Below are positions 6,671 to 12,687 of a stretch of DNA of 12,687 nucleotides, in pieces. The DNA is taken from contig NZ_CALDGS010000166.1 of the NCBI RefSeq assembly GCF_937941905.1, forward strand, positions 1-12,687, read 5' to 3'. The notes under the pieces were generated by a model. That model saw only the letters and a list, made by a program, of their open reading frames with translations, was not told where the DNA came from and ran no database searches. The translations under genes and the position numbers were made by a program. The DNA comes from an uncultured Mycolicibacterium sp. GTDB taxonomy: Bacteria > Actinomycetota > Actinomycetes > Mycobacteriales > Mycobacteriaceae. How positions within the stretch are numbered: the stretch's first letter is position 1; each line of letters starts with the position of its first letter.

Positions 6671-6752
6671 GCGAGCGACCGTGTCTGCACGCCGACACGC
6701 CGGCGTGAGCGACCGTGTCTGCACGGGGCGGCGTGCAGACACGGTCACTCGC
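6671..6752. repeat. Compound palindromic repeat between convergent genes
   Basis: GAGCGACCGTGTCTGCACG occurs at 6673-6691 and again, identical, at 6707-6725. Its reverse complement, with one mismatch, lies at 6732-6750. The first and third copies extend to 24-base arms (6671-6694 and 6729-6752) with a single mismatch, enclosing the second copy and a perfect 12-base palindrome CACGCCGGCGTG (6696-6707). It sits between devS and the universal stress gene, which converge, so it could act as a terminator for both. There is no T-run on either side. Similar intergenic palindromes recur in mycobacterial genomes to my recollection; whether this one does here is unchecked. Confidence 0.8.
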
Positions 6753-6765
6753 CGAGAAGGGGAAC

Positions 6766-6804
6766 CCCAAGCAAGGGTCCCAACCCCCGCGGCCCAGGCA
6801 AGGG
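6766..6804. repeat. Short direct repeat downstream of the stress protein gene
   Basis: CCCAAGCAAGGG (6766-6777) and CCCAGGCAAGGG (6793-6804) match at 11 of 12 bases, 27 apart. With the compound repeat they fill most of the 168-base space between devS and the stress protein gene. No T-run or other signal is obvious. Confidence 0.5.
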
Positions 6805-6814
6805 GAAGGAGCCG

Positions 6815-7696
6815 CTAGGACTGGCGGGCGACGATCACCGGCATCCGGGCCGACTGCACCACCTTCATCGCCACCGAGCCGAGCAGCATGCCGGGGAACC
6901 CGCCGCGGCCGTGGCTGCCGACCACCACCAGCTGGCAGGAGTCCGAGCGCTCCAGCAGATGCTCGGCCGGGTTGTCGCACACCACCACGCGCTCCACCGC
7001 GACGTCGGGGTAGCGATCCTGCCAGCCGGCCAGCCGCTCCGACAGTGTCTCCTCGCCCTGGGTGCGCATCTCGTCCCAGTCCAGGTCCGGCCACTGCCCG
7101 ACGCCCCAGTCCCGCCAGGCGTGCAGCGCCACCAGCCCCACCCCGCGCCGCGACGCCTCGTCGAAGGCGATGGCGGTGGCCAGCTCCGAGGCGCGCGAGC
7201 CGTCGATACCGACCAGCACCGGCGCCTGGGCCGGGTGCTCCATCAGCGGGTCCTCGTCGTGCACCACCGCCACCGGGCAGCGGGCGTGCTGCACCAGGCC
7301 CAGGCTGACCGAGCCGAGCACGGCGGCGCGGATCGCACCCACCCCGCGCGCCCCGACGACGAACAGCTGCACGTCCTTGGACAACTCGACCAGCGTCGGC
7401 ACCGTCACCCCGGACAGCAGCCGGCGCTCCACCCGGATGCCCGGCGCGGAGACCAGGGCCAACTTCTCGGCGTCGGCGAGCTGCTCGTGGGCCTGCTCCT
7501 CGTTCCAGGCCACCAGCCGCTCCGGCGCCGGCACCGCCGGCCACATCCGCGAACCCGCCGGCGGCACCACCCGGCACAGCAGCAGCGGCACGTTGCGCAT
7601 CGCGGCCTCGCGGGCGGCGAAGTCCACCGCGACCCGGCAGGCCGGCGATCCGTCGACGCCGACGGCGATCCCGCCGGACGGGCTACTCAGGCTCAT
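6815..7696 (-). CDS. Tandem universal stress protein (Rv2623 type)
   Basis: A 293-residue protein with two universal stress domains. Each has the ATP-binding signature G-2x-G-9x-G-S: G115-G118-G128-S129 in domain 1 and G260-G263-G273-S274 in domain 2, with aspartates D15 (VGVDGS) and D165 (VGIDGS). The linker PLMEHPAQAPVLVGIDGS and the following ELATAIAFDEASRR closely resemble M. tuberculosis Rv2623, an ATP-binding DosR-regulon protein that restrains growth. Both ATP sites look intact. The start is put at ATG 7696 because a strong GGGGGAGA lies 4 bases before it on the - strand; an in-frame ATG at 7723 would add nine residues but has no ribosome site. It follows the Rv3131-like gene by 43 bases on the same strand and is probably co-transcribed from the DosR-like box beyond 8833. 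Which M. tuberculosis paralogue is the true orthologue cannot be fixed by eye. Confidence 0.92.
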   Translation of the reverse strand: MSLSSPSGGIAVGVDGSPACRVAVDFAAREAAMRNVPLLLCRVVPPAGSRMWPAVPAPERLVAWNEEQAHEQLADAEKLALVSAPGIRVERRLLSGVTVPTLVELSKDVQLFVVGARGVGAIRAAVLGSVSLGLVQHARCPVAVVHDEDPLMEHPAQAPVLVGIDGSRASELATAIAFDEASRRGVGLVALHAWRDWGVGQWPDLDWDEMRTQGEETLSERLAGWQDRYPDVAVERVVVCDNPAEHLLERSDSCQLVVVGSHGRGGFPGMLLGSVAMKVVQSARMPVIVARQS

Positions 7697-7739
7697 GCGA
7701 TCTCCCCCACGCGTCCGGGACATTCCGACGAATCCAACC

Positions 7740-8759
7740 CTAGTGCCCGGCGCCCTGCCGATCGGGCAGAGCGAGCGGACCGCCCTCGAGGTCGGCCACC
7801 ACCGCCGTCAGCGGCCAGCGCGGGGTGGCGGGCAGCGGGTCGGCGTTGACCGGCGCCCAGCCCACCCGCAGCAGCATCTGCGGATACTCCTGGTCCTCGA
7901 AGATGTCGCTGCGCACCGACGCCCGGGTCTCGGCGATCTCCAGCGGCTCGGTGATCGGGCAGCTCGACAGGCCCAGCGCGGTGGCGGTCAGCAACACCAG
8001 GCTGGTGGCCTCGCCGGCGCGCAGCCGGGCCAGGTCGTCGTCGTCGCGGGTGCCCAGCGCCAGCGTCACCCCGTTGTCCTCGGCCGGGTCGGCGTCCGGC
8101 GGCTGGGCCAGCGCGGTGCCGGCGAACCAGCGCGACGGCAGCGGTGCGCCCGGGTCGGGTTCGGGGGTGTTGCTGGCCGGCACCCCGGCCATCGCCGCGT
8201 GCCGGCCGCTCCAGGTGGTCAGCTCGTGCAGGTAGGCGTCGCTCTCGGCGTGCGAGCGCATCGCCCGCCACAGCGCCTCGCGCAGGCCGGAGGTGTCGTC
8301 GACCCGCAGCAGCTTCACCCCGGCCCGGGCGGCCCGGGCGCCCATCAGCGCGATGTCGCCGATCGGCACCGGCCAGTGGCTGTAGGTGCGCCGGTCGGTG
8401 CGCCGCCGCGGGATCGCCGCGGCCAGGGCCACGTCCATCTCCGCCGGGGGACGGTGCGAGAGCTCCAGTGCGGCGAGATGGTTCGGCTCGGCAGGATCGG
8501 GGAAGCGGTGCACCCGGGCGTGCCAGCCCAGTGCGGCCAGCGCCACCACGGCGTGGTTGAGTGCGGCGCCGCAGGACAGCATGAGGTCGCGCCGGTCCGG
8601 GTCGGTGTTGGGCAGGTGCCGGTCGGGCACCGCCCACAGGTGCAGCGAGTCCGGCCCCACCCGCCACTGCCACGGCTGCGAGTTGTGCACCGAGGGGGCG
8701 CGCACGGCCAGCGACAGCGCGGCCCACAGGGTGCCGCTGTCGGGGAACTGAGTGCTCAT
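7740..8759 (-). CDS. Rv3131-like nitroreductase-family protein
   Basis: A 339-residue protein of the same nitroreductase fold as the acg-like gene but of a different branch. It begins MSTQFPD and has the flavin motif RAPSVHNSQPW at 20-30, then LMLSCGAALNHAVVALAALGW, AIPRRRTDRRTYSHWPVP, SSCPITEPLEIAETR and YPQMLLRVGWAPVNADPLP. These blocks match M. tuberculosis Rv3131, a DosR-regulon gene located beside devS there. ATG 8759 is chosen because it reproduces the Rv3131 N-terminus; the reading frame runs on upstream through a hairpin and into fum, which is not credible. The ribosome site is weak. It is the first gene of a - strand pair with the stress protein, converging on devS. A DosR-like palindrome lies about 75-90 bases upstream. 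A redox or flavin-binding role under hypoxia is inferred; the substrate is unknown. Confidence 0.9.
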   Translation of the reverse strand: MSTQFPDSGTLWAALSLAVRAPSVHNSQPWQWRVGPDSLHLWAVPDRHLPNTDPDRRDLMLSCGAALNHAVVALAALGWHARVHRFPDPAEPNHLAALELSHRPPAEMDVALAAAIPRRRTDRRTYSHWPVPIGDIALMGARAARAGVKLLRVDDTSGLREALWRAMRSHAESDAYLHELTTWSGRHAAMAGVPASNTPEPDPGAPLPSRWFAGTALAQPPDADPAEDNGVTLALGTRDDDDLARLRAGEATSLVLLTATALGLSSCPITEPLEIAETRASVRSDIFEDQEYPQMLLRVGWAPVNADPLPATPRWPLTAVVADLEGGPLALPDRQGAGH

Positions 8760-8832
8760 GGCGACCGCTGCCCGTTCTGTCGGAGGGGTGTACTGAACAC
8801 CATCCACATTGGCCGCCGACGCGCCGGTTCGG

Positions 8833-8851
8833 TTAGGGCCAATCGGCCTTT
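8833..8851 (-). promoter_or_regulatory. DosR-like box upstream of the Rv3131-like gene
   Basis: Read on the - strand, AAAGGCCGATTGGCCCTAA agrees at 14 of 19 positions with the AAGGGACTTTCGGCCCTAA form of DosR site that I recall from the Rv3134c promoter. It lies about 75 bases before the ATG at 8759, a normal distance for DevR activation. A partial GGCCAAT motif also occurs in the opposite direction at 8808-8814. The similarity is seen; binding is inferred. Confidence 0.55.
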
Positions 8852-8870
8852 CTTTGCCGGTACATGCAAC

Positions 8871-8925
8871 GAGGGCCCACGTGTTGACGAGAATGCCGGG
8901 TCCGGCCGTCAACACGTGAGCCCTC
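8871..8925 (-). terminator. Long hairpin after fum, likely terminator
   Basis: Bases 8871-8889 and 8907-8925 are 19-base inverted repeats with one mismatch, which becomes a G-U pair in RNA read from the - strand. The 17-base loop holds a smaller perfect inverted repeat, GCCGG-GT-CCGGC (8895-8906), so the RNA could fold as a hairpin on a hairpin. It begins 13 bases after the fum stop on the - strand and separates fum from the Rv3131-like promoter. There is no T-run, as is usual for mycobacterial terminators of this type. The G-U pairing favours the - strand. Confidence 0.7.
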
Positions 8926-8938
8926 GAAGCGGAAGGCG

Positions 8939-10348
8939 TCAGTCCTCGACGCGCGCCATCTTCAACACGTCGAGCCGGCGGTCGAGCTCCTCCAGGGAGA
9001 GCTTCTCGCCGATCAGGCCGCGGTCGATGACGGTCTGGCGGATGGTCTTGCCCTCCTTGAGGGCCTCCTTGGCCACCCGGGCGGCCTCCTCGTAGCCGAT
9101 CGCCGAGTTCAGCGGGGTGACGATCGACGGCGACGACTCGGCCAGCCGGCGCAGCCGCTCCTCGTTGGCCACCAGGCCGTCGATGCACTTGGCCGCGAAC
9201 AGCTTCGAGACGTTGGCCAGCAGCGTGAACGACTCGAGCAGGTTGCGCGCCATCATCGGGATGTACACGTTCAGCTCGAACGCGCCGTTGGCGCCGCCCC
9301 AGGCGATCGCCGCGTCGTTGCCGACGACCTGCGCGGCGACCTGGGTCACCGCCTCCGGGATCACCGGGTTGACCTTGCCCGGCATGATCGAGCTGCCCGG
9401 CTGCAGGTCCGGCAGCTGGATCTCGGCCAGGCCGGTCAGCGGGCCCGAGCCCATCCAGCGGATGTCGTTGGCGATCTTGGTCAGCGACACCGCGATGGTG
9501 CGCAGCGCGCCGGAGGCCTCGACCAGCCCGTCGCGGGCGGCCTGCGCCTCGAACGAGTTCACCGCCGGGCGCAGCTCATCGAGGCCGGTCTGCTCCTTGA
9601 GCACCGCGACCACCTTTGGGCCGAAGCCCTCCGGGGCGTTCAGGCCGGTGCCGACGGCGGTGCCGCCGATGGGCAGCTCGGCCAGCCGCGGCAGCGCGGC
9701 CTTGACCCGCTCGATGCCGGCCTCGATCTGGCGGGCGTAGCCGGAGAACTCCTGGCCCAGGGTCACCGGCACCGCGTCCATCAGGTGGGTGCGGCCGGAC
9801 TTGACCACGTTGCGCCACTGCCGGGCCTTGGCGTCCAGCGAGGCGTGCAGCACCTCCAGCGCCGGGATCAGCTGGCGCACCGCGGCTTCGGTGGCCGCCA
9901 GATGGGTGGCGGTGGGGAAGGTGTCGTTCGACGACTGCGACATGTTCACGTCGTCGTTCGGGTGCACCGTCACGCCGTTGCGGGCGCAGATCGAGGCGAT
10001 CACCTCGTTGGCGTTCATGTTCGAGCTGGTGCCCGAACCGGTCTGGAACACGTCGATCGGGAACTGGTCGTCGTGCTTGCCGTCGGCGATCTCGGCGGCC
10101 GCGGCGATGATCGCGTCCGCCTTCTCGGGGGCCAGCAACCCGAGGTCCTTGTTGACCTGCGCGCAGGCGCCCTTCAGCAGGCCCAGGGCGCGGATCTGGT
10201 TGCGTTCCAGGCCACGGCCCGAGATCGGGAAGTTCTCGACCGCACGCTGGGTCTGGGCGCGCCACAGCGCGTTGATCGGCACCCGGACCTCGCCCATGGT
10301 GTCGTGTTCGATGCGGTAGTCGGTCTCGACGGCACTGTCGGCGCTCAT
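8939..10348 (-). CDS. fum: Class II fumarate hydratase
   Basis: A 469-residue class II (iron-free) fumarase that interconverts fumarate and malate in the TCA cycle, similar to M. tuberculosis Fum (Rv1098c). Visible motifs are GSGTSSNMNANEVIA, VHPNDDVNMSQSSNDTFPTA, SGRTHLMDAVP with H188 at the second acid/base region, and the superfamily signature GSSIMPGKVNPVIPE at 318-332, whose mobile-loop serine is catalytic. ATG 10348 gives MSADSAVETDYRIEHDTMGE, matching the family start, with AGAAGGG 5 bases upstream; the frame opens further up at 10423, but that would overlap glpX by 32 bases. It follows glpX by 43 bases on the same strand and probably shares its transcript, as in M. tuberculosis (Rv1099c-Rv1098c). 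It ends before a long hairpin. Nothing is missing or unusual in the protein. Confidence 0.97.
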   Translation of the reverse strand: MSADSAVETDYRIEHDTMGEVRVPINALWRAQTQRAVENFPISGRGLERNQIRALGLLKGACAQVNKDLGLLAPEKADAIIAAAAEIADGKHDDQFPIDVFQTGSGTSSNMNANEVIASICARNGVTVHPNDDVNMSQSSNDTFPTATHLAATEAAVRQLIPALEVLHASLDAKARQWRNVVKSGRTHLMDAVPVTLGQEFSGYARQIEAGIERVKAALPRLAELPIGGTAVGTGLNAPEGFGPKVVAVLKEQTGLDELRPAVNSFEAQAARDGLVEASGALRTIAVSLTKIANDIRWMGSGPLTGLAEIQLPDLQPGSSIMPGKVNPVIPEAVTQVAAQVVGNDAAIAWGGANGAFELNVYIPMMARNLLESFTLLANVSKLFAAKCIDGLVANEERLRRLAESSPSIVTPLNSAIGYEEAARVAKEALKEGKTIRQTVIDRGLIGEKLSLEELDRRLDVLKMARVED

Positions 10349-10391
10349 ATATGCCCTTCTCTGCGAATCGGTCAACGGCTGGGGGTCTGCG

Positions 10392-11423
10392 TCACGGGAG
10401 CGGCCGGATCGCGTTCTGGTCACCGGTGAAGTCGATCGCGGAGTACTCGGCGATCTTCGACAGCCGGTGGTAGGCCTCGATCATGCGGACCGTGCCCGAC
10501 TTGGACCGCATGACGATCGACTGGGTGGTGCACCCGCCCGGGGTGTAGCGCACCCCCTTGAGCAGGTCGCCGTCGGTCACGCCGGTGGCGCAGAAGAACA
10601 CGTTGTCCCCGGACACCAGGTCGGTGGTGGTCAGCACGCGGTCCACGTCGTAGCCGCGGTCGACCGCCTTCTGCCGCTCCTCGTCGTCCTTGGGCGCCAG
10701 CACGGCCTGGATCTCGCCGCCCATGCAGCGGATGGCGGCCGCGGCGATGATGCCCTCCGGGGTGCCGCCGATGCCGGCCAGGATGTCGGTGCCGGAGTTG
10801 GGCCGGCAGGCCGAGATCGCGCCGGCGACGTCGCCGTCGGTGATCAACCGGATACGGGCGCCGGCGGCCCGGGCGTCGGCGATGAGCTCCTGGTGGCGCG
10901 GCCGGTCCAGGATGCACACGGTCACGTCGGAGACGGCCAGCCCCTTGGCCTTGGCCACCCGGCGGATGTTCTCGCCGATCGGGGCGGTGATGTCGACGAC
11001 GTCGGCGGCCTCCGGGCCGACGGCGATCTTGTTCATGTAGAACACCGCCGACGGGTCGAACATGGCGTGCCGCTCGGCCACCGCGAGCACCGAGATCGCG
11101 TTGGGCATGCCCTTGCTCATCAGCGTGGTGCCGTCGATCGGGTCGACCGCGACGTCGCACTCCGGCCCGTCGCCGTTGCCGACCTCCTCGCCGTTGTAGA
11201 GCATCGGGGCGTTGTCCTTCTCGCCCTCGCCGATGACCACCACGCCGCGCATCGAGACGCTGTTGATCAGCGATCGCATCGCGTCGACCGCTGCGCCGTC
11301 ACCGCCCTCCTTGTCGCCGCGGCCGGCCCAGCGGGCGGCGGCCATGGCCCCGGCCTCGGTCACACGGACGAGCTCGAGGGCGAGGTTGCGATCAGGGGCT
11401 TCGTGACGCGGCTGACCTGTCAT
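10392..11423 (-). CDS. glpX: Class II fructose-1,6-bisphosphatase
   Basis: A 343-residue GlpX-type phosphatase that converts fructose-1,6-bisphosphate to fructose-6-phosphate, the committed step of gluconeogenesis and needed for growth on lipids. Motifs are GDKEGGDGAAVDAMR (36-50), the metal site GEGEKD (65-70), VDPIDGTTLMSKG (93-105) with the catalytic threonine at 99/100, ITDGDVAGAI (195-203 region), GIGGTPEG (217-224) and GCTTQSIVMRS. It matches M. tuberculosis GlpX (Rv1099c) almost throughout. ATG 11423 is chosen because the conserved EAPDRNLALELVRVTEAGAM begins just after it and GGGAGA lies 9 bases upstream. The frame stays open further upstream only over the divergent gene. The 55-base space to that gene must hold both promoters. 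It lies before fum in what looks like a two-gene operon. Confidence 0.97.
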   Translation of the reverse strand: MTGQPRHEAPDRNLALELVRVTEAGAMAAARWAGRGDKEGGDGAAVDAMRSLINSVSMRGVVVIGEGEKDNAPMLYNGEEVGNGDGPECDVAVDPIDGTTLMSKGMPNAISVLAVAERHAMFDPSAVFYMNKIAVGPEAADVVDITAPIGENIRRVAKAKGLAVSDVTVCILDRPRHQELIADARAAGARIRLITDGDVAGAISACRPNSGTDILAGIGGTPEGIIAAAAIRCMGGEIQAVLAPKDDEERQKAVDRGYDVDRVLTTTDLVSGDNVFFCATGVTDGDLLKGVRYTPGGCTTQSIVMRSKSGTVRMIEAYHRLSKIAEYSAIDFTGDQNAIRPLP

Positions 11424-11465
11424 GCGCGTGATTCTCCCATTCCGTGTCCAGCGTTCGGGAGCTGG

Positions 11466-11471
11466 GATACT
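11466..11471 (+). promoter_or_regulatory. -10 element of the DUF4245-type gene, probably leaderless
   Basis: GATACT, preceded by TGG, ends 7 bases before ATG 11479, so the transcript would start at or next to the start codon. No Shine-Dalgarno sequence is present between them and no clear -35 is visible. The whole divergent space to glpX is only 55 bases, so the two promoters must be close or overlapping. Confidence 0.4.
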
Positions 11472-11478
11472 GGTCGGC

Positions 11479-12174
11479 ATGACAACCCCGCCGGGTTCCG
11501 GCCCCAGCAACGCCGGCCGCAGCGACCCGCAGCAACCCGTCGAGGTCGCCGTGCCGGCCCCGCCGCCGGCCAAACCGCGGCTGCTGCAGGACGGCCGCGA
11601 CATGTTCTGGTCGATGTTTCCGCTGGTCCTGGGCTGCATCCTGCTGGCCGGGGTGCTGGGGATGTGCTCGTTCGCCCCGACCGGGCCGGGCCAGGGGCCG
11701 GTGCCGATGTTCGACGCCCCGACCGCGCTGAAGGCCGACGCCGAGGCGCTGCACATCCCGATCCGGGTACCGGCGCTGCCGGACGGCTGGCGGTCCAACT
11801 CCGGTGCGCGCCAGGGCATCGAGGGCGGCCGCACCGGCGCCGACGGCCGGCCGGCCCGCGCGGTGGTCAGCCGGGTCGGCTACCTCAGCCCGGGCGGGAT
11901 GTACCTGGCGCTGTACCAGAGCGACGCCGACGAGGAGAAGCTCGTCGGCGCGATCCACGACGACATGGTGCCCGCCGGCAGCGAGGACGTCGACGGGGTG
12001 CGCTGGACGGTCTACCAGGGCGACGGCGACACCGAACCGGTGTGGACCACCCGGCTGTCCGGCCCGGACGGCACCGCGCAGCTGGCGATCACCGGGGCCG
12101 GCGACACCGACGAGTTCCGCACGCTGGCCGCGGCCACCCAGCGGCAGCCGCCGCTGACCACCGCCGGCCGCTGA
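11479..12174 (+). CDS. Membrane-anchored DUF4245-type protein (Rv1100-like)
   Basis: A 231-residue protein of unknown function. It has a proline-rich cytoplasmic N-terminus (1-40), one hydrophobic segment of about 22 residues (45-66, FPLVLGCILLAGVLGM), and an outer domain starting FDAPTALKADAEALHIPIRVPALPDGW that continues with YLSPGGMYLALYQSDADEE, VRWTVYQG and a C-terminal ITGAGDTDEFRTLAAA. This layout and its place next to glpX fit Rv1100 and the actinobacterial DUF4245 family. ATG 11479 is preferred over the longer frame from 11422 because a -10 element lies just before it and the longer form would overlap the glpX ribosome site. Positives before and few after the membrane segment suggest N-in, C-out. 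The dienelactone hydrolase gene begins 23 bases later, so the two are probably co-transcribed. No enzyme motif was seen. Confidence 0.8.
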   Translation: MTTPPGSGPSNAGRSDPQQPVEVAVPAPPPAKPRLLQDGRDMFWSMFPLVLGCILLAGVLGMCSFAPTGPGQGPVPMFDAPTALKADAEALHIPIRVPALPDGWRSNSGARQGIEGGRTGADGRPARAVVSRVGYLSPGGMYLALYQSDADEEKLVGAIHDDMVPAGSEDVDGVRWTVYQGDGDTEPVWTTRLSGPDGTAQLAITGAGDTDEFRTLAAATQRQPPLTTAGR

Positions 12175-12197
12175 GACCCGACGCGAGGCAGGCCCGG

Positions 12198-12687
12198 ATG
12201 AGCACAGCCAAGGCACCGGAAGCAGATCCGATCGGCTGGACCGCCGAACCGTTCACCGCGGCCGGCCTGACCTACGACGTCTACCGCAGGGGCTCCGGCC
12301 CGGGGGTGGTGCTCATCCCGGAGATGCCGGGCCTGCACCCGGGCGTGCTGGCCCTGGGAAACCACCTGGTGGACAACGGGTTCACCGTCGCCGCGCCGTC
12401 GCTGTTCGGCACCCCCGGGGCGCCCGCGATGGGGCCGGGCGCGGTGCCGGTGCTGCTGCGCGGCTGCGTGGCCCGCGAGTTCGCCGCCTTCGCCACCAAC
12501 GCCGAACGGCCGGTCGCGCACTGGCTGCGGGCGCTGGCCCGGGACCTCAACGCCCGCACCCCGGGCCGCGGGGTGGGGGTGATCGGGCAGTGCTTCACCG
12601 GCGGGTTCGCGCTGGCCGCCGCCGTCGACGACAGCGTGCTGGCCCCGGTGCTGTCCCAGCCGTCGCTGCCGCTGCCGCTGACCCCGA
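12198..12687 (+). CDS. Dienelactone hydrolase-family protein, 5' part (cut by window end)
   Basis: The first 163 codons of an open frame that runs off the window. The product is an alpha/beta-hydrolase of the dienelactone hydrolase type: a central strand GVVLIPEMPGLHPGV (36-50) with E42 in the position of the conserved glutamate, NHLVDNGFTVAAPSLFG, and the nucleophile elbow GVIGQCFTGGFAL with C132. The cysteine nucleophile in G-x-C-x-G-G is characteristic of this family. The catalytic aspartate and histidine would be beyond the window. ATG 12198 has GAGG 9 bases upstream. It follows the DUF4245-type gene by 23 bases on the same strand. The stretch between about residues 72 and 108 (rich in Gly, Pro and Ala) is not one I recognise. 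Substrate is unknown; many mycobacterial members are uncharacterised. Confidence 0.85.
   Translation, partial: MSTAKAPEADPIGWTAEPFTAAGLTYDVYRRGSGPGVVLIPEMPGLHPGVLALGNHLVDNGFTVAAPSLFGTPGAPAMGPGAVPVLLRGCVAREFAAFATNAERPVAHWLRALARDLNARTPGRGVGVIGQCFTGGFALAAAVDDSVLAPVLSQPSLPLPLTP

Noticed and set aside
8787..8801. GGTGT-N5-ACACC inverted repeat upstream of the Rv3131-like gene
   Set aside because: Arms of only 5 bp with no match to a regulator motif I know; not enough to call an operator.
7062..9095. 677-codon open frame on the + strand
   Set aside because: It is antisense to the stress protein and Rv3131-like genes, rich in Arg, Gly and Ala, crosses the fum hairpin and has no recognisable domain.
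8760..9188. N-terminal extension of the Rv3131-like gene to 9188
   Set aside because: The extension would run through the fum hairpin and 250 bases of fum in the same direction; ATG 8759 matches the known N-terminus.
10349..10423. Upstream start for fum at 10423
   Set aside because: It would overlap glpX and lacks a ribosome site, whereas ATG 10348 has AGAAGGG at 5 bases and the family N-terminus.
11623..11680. Lipobox in the DUF4245-type protein
   Set aside because: LVLGC lies inside the hydrophobic helix and LGMC has methionine before the cysteine; neither is a convincing lipoprotein cleavage site.
1..12687. tRNA or other RNA genes, CRISPR arrays, insertion sequences, phage genes
   Set aside because: None were seen; intergenic spaces are all under 200 bases and are accounted for by promoters, repeats and hairpins.

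Overview
The window is high-GC chromosomal DNA with dense, short-spaced genes. Nearly every protein resembles a Mycobacterium tuberculosis protein I can recall, so the source is almost certainly a mycobacterium. The gene order (DesA2, PhoH2, then DevR/DevS, then fumarase and GlpX) fits my recollection of fast-growing species such as M. smegmatis. In M. tuberculosis the DevR/DevS genes lie elsewhere, near Rv3131-Rv3134c. The species call is inference.

Layout, left to right: (1) 1-687, 3' end of a serine hydroxymethyltransferase gene (glyA) and an intrinsic terminator. (2) 688-3085, desA2 (acyl-ACP desaturase) behind a promoter that looks leaderless and carries an operator-like dyad, then a 53-codon ORF overlapping phoH2 by 4 bases (the PhoAT/PhoH2 toxin-antitoxin arrangement). 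(3) 3096-8851, a dormancy-response block made of two converging units. The + unit is acg-like flavin nitroreductase, devR (dosR) and devS. The - unit is an Rv3131-like nitroreductase followed by a tandem universal stress protein. A DosR-type palindrome precedes the first gene of each unit. The units meet at a cluster of direct and inverted repeats (6671-6752). (4) 8871-11423, glpX then fum on the - strand, ending in a 19-bp hairpin. (5) 11479-12687, divergent from glpX: a membrane-anchored DUF4245-type protein and the start of a dienelactone hydrolase-family gene cut by the window edge.

How the genes work together: DevS is a haem-GAF histidine kinase for low O2, NO or CO. It phosphorylates DevR, which should bind the palindromes at 3100-3119 and about 8833-8851 and switch on both units, including its own genes. 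The other genes are housekeeping: one-carbon metabolism, mycolate precursor desaturation, the TCA cycle and gluconeogenesis.

I see no wholly new system. The most useful points are the DosR boxes at the outer ends of the block, the unannotated phoAT-like ORF with a hairpin over its ribosome site, the desA2 operator, the glycine in the DevS haem channel, and two strong structured repeats. No rRNA, tRNA, CRISPR, transposase or phage genes were seen.
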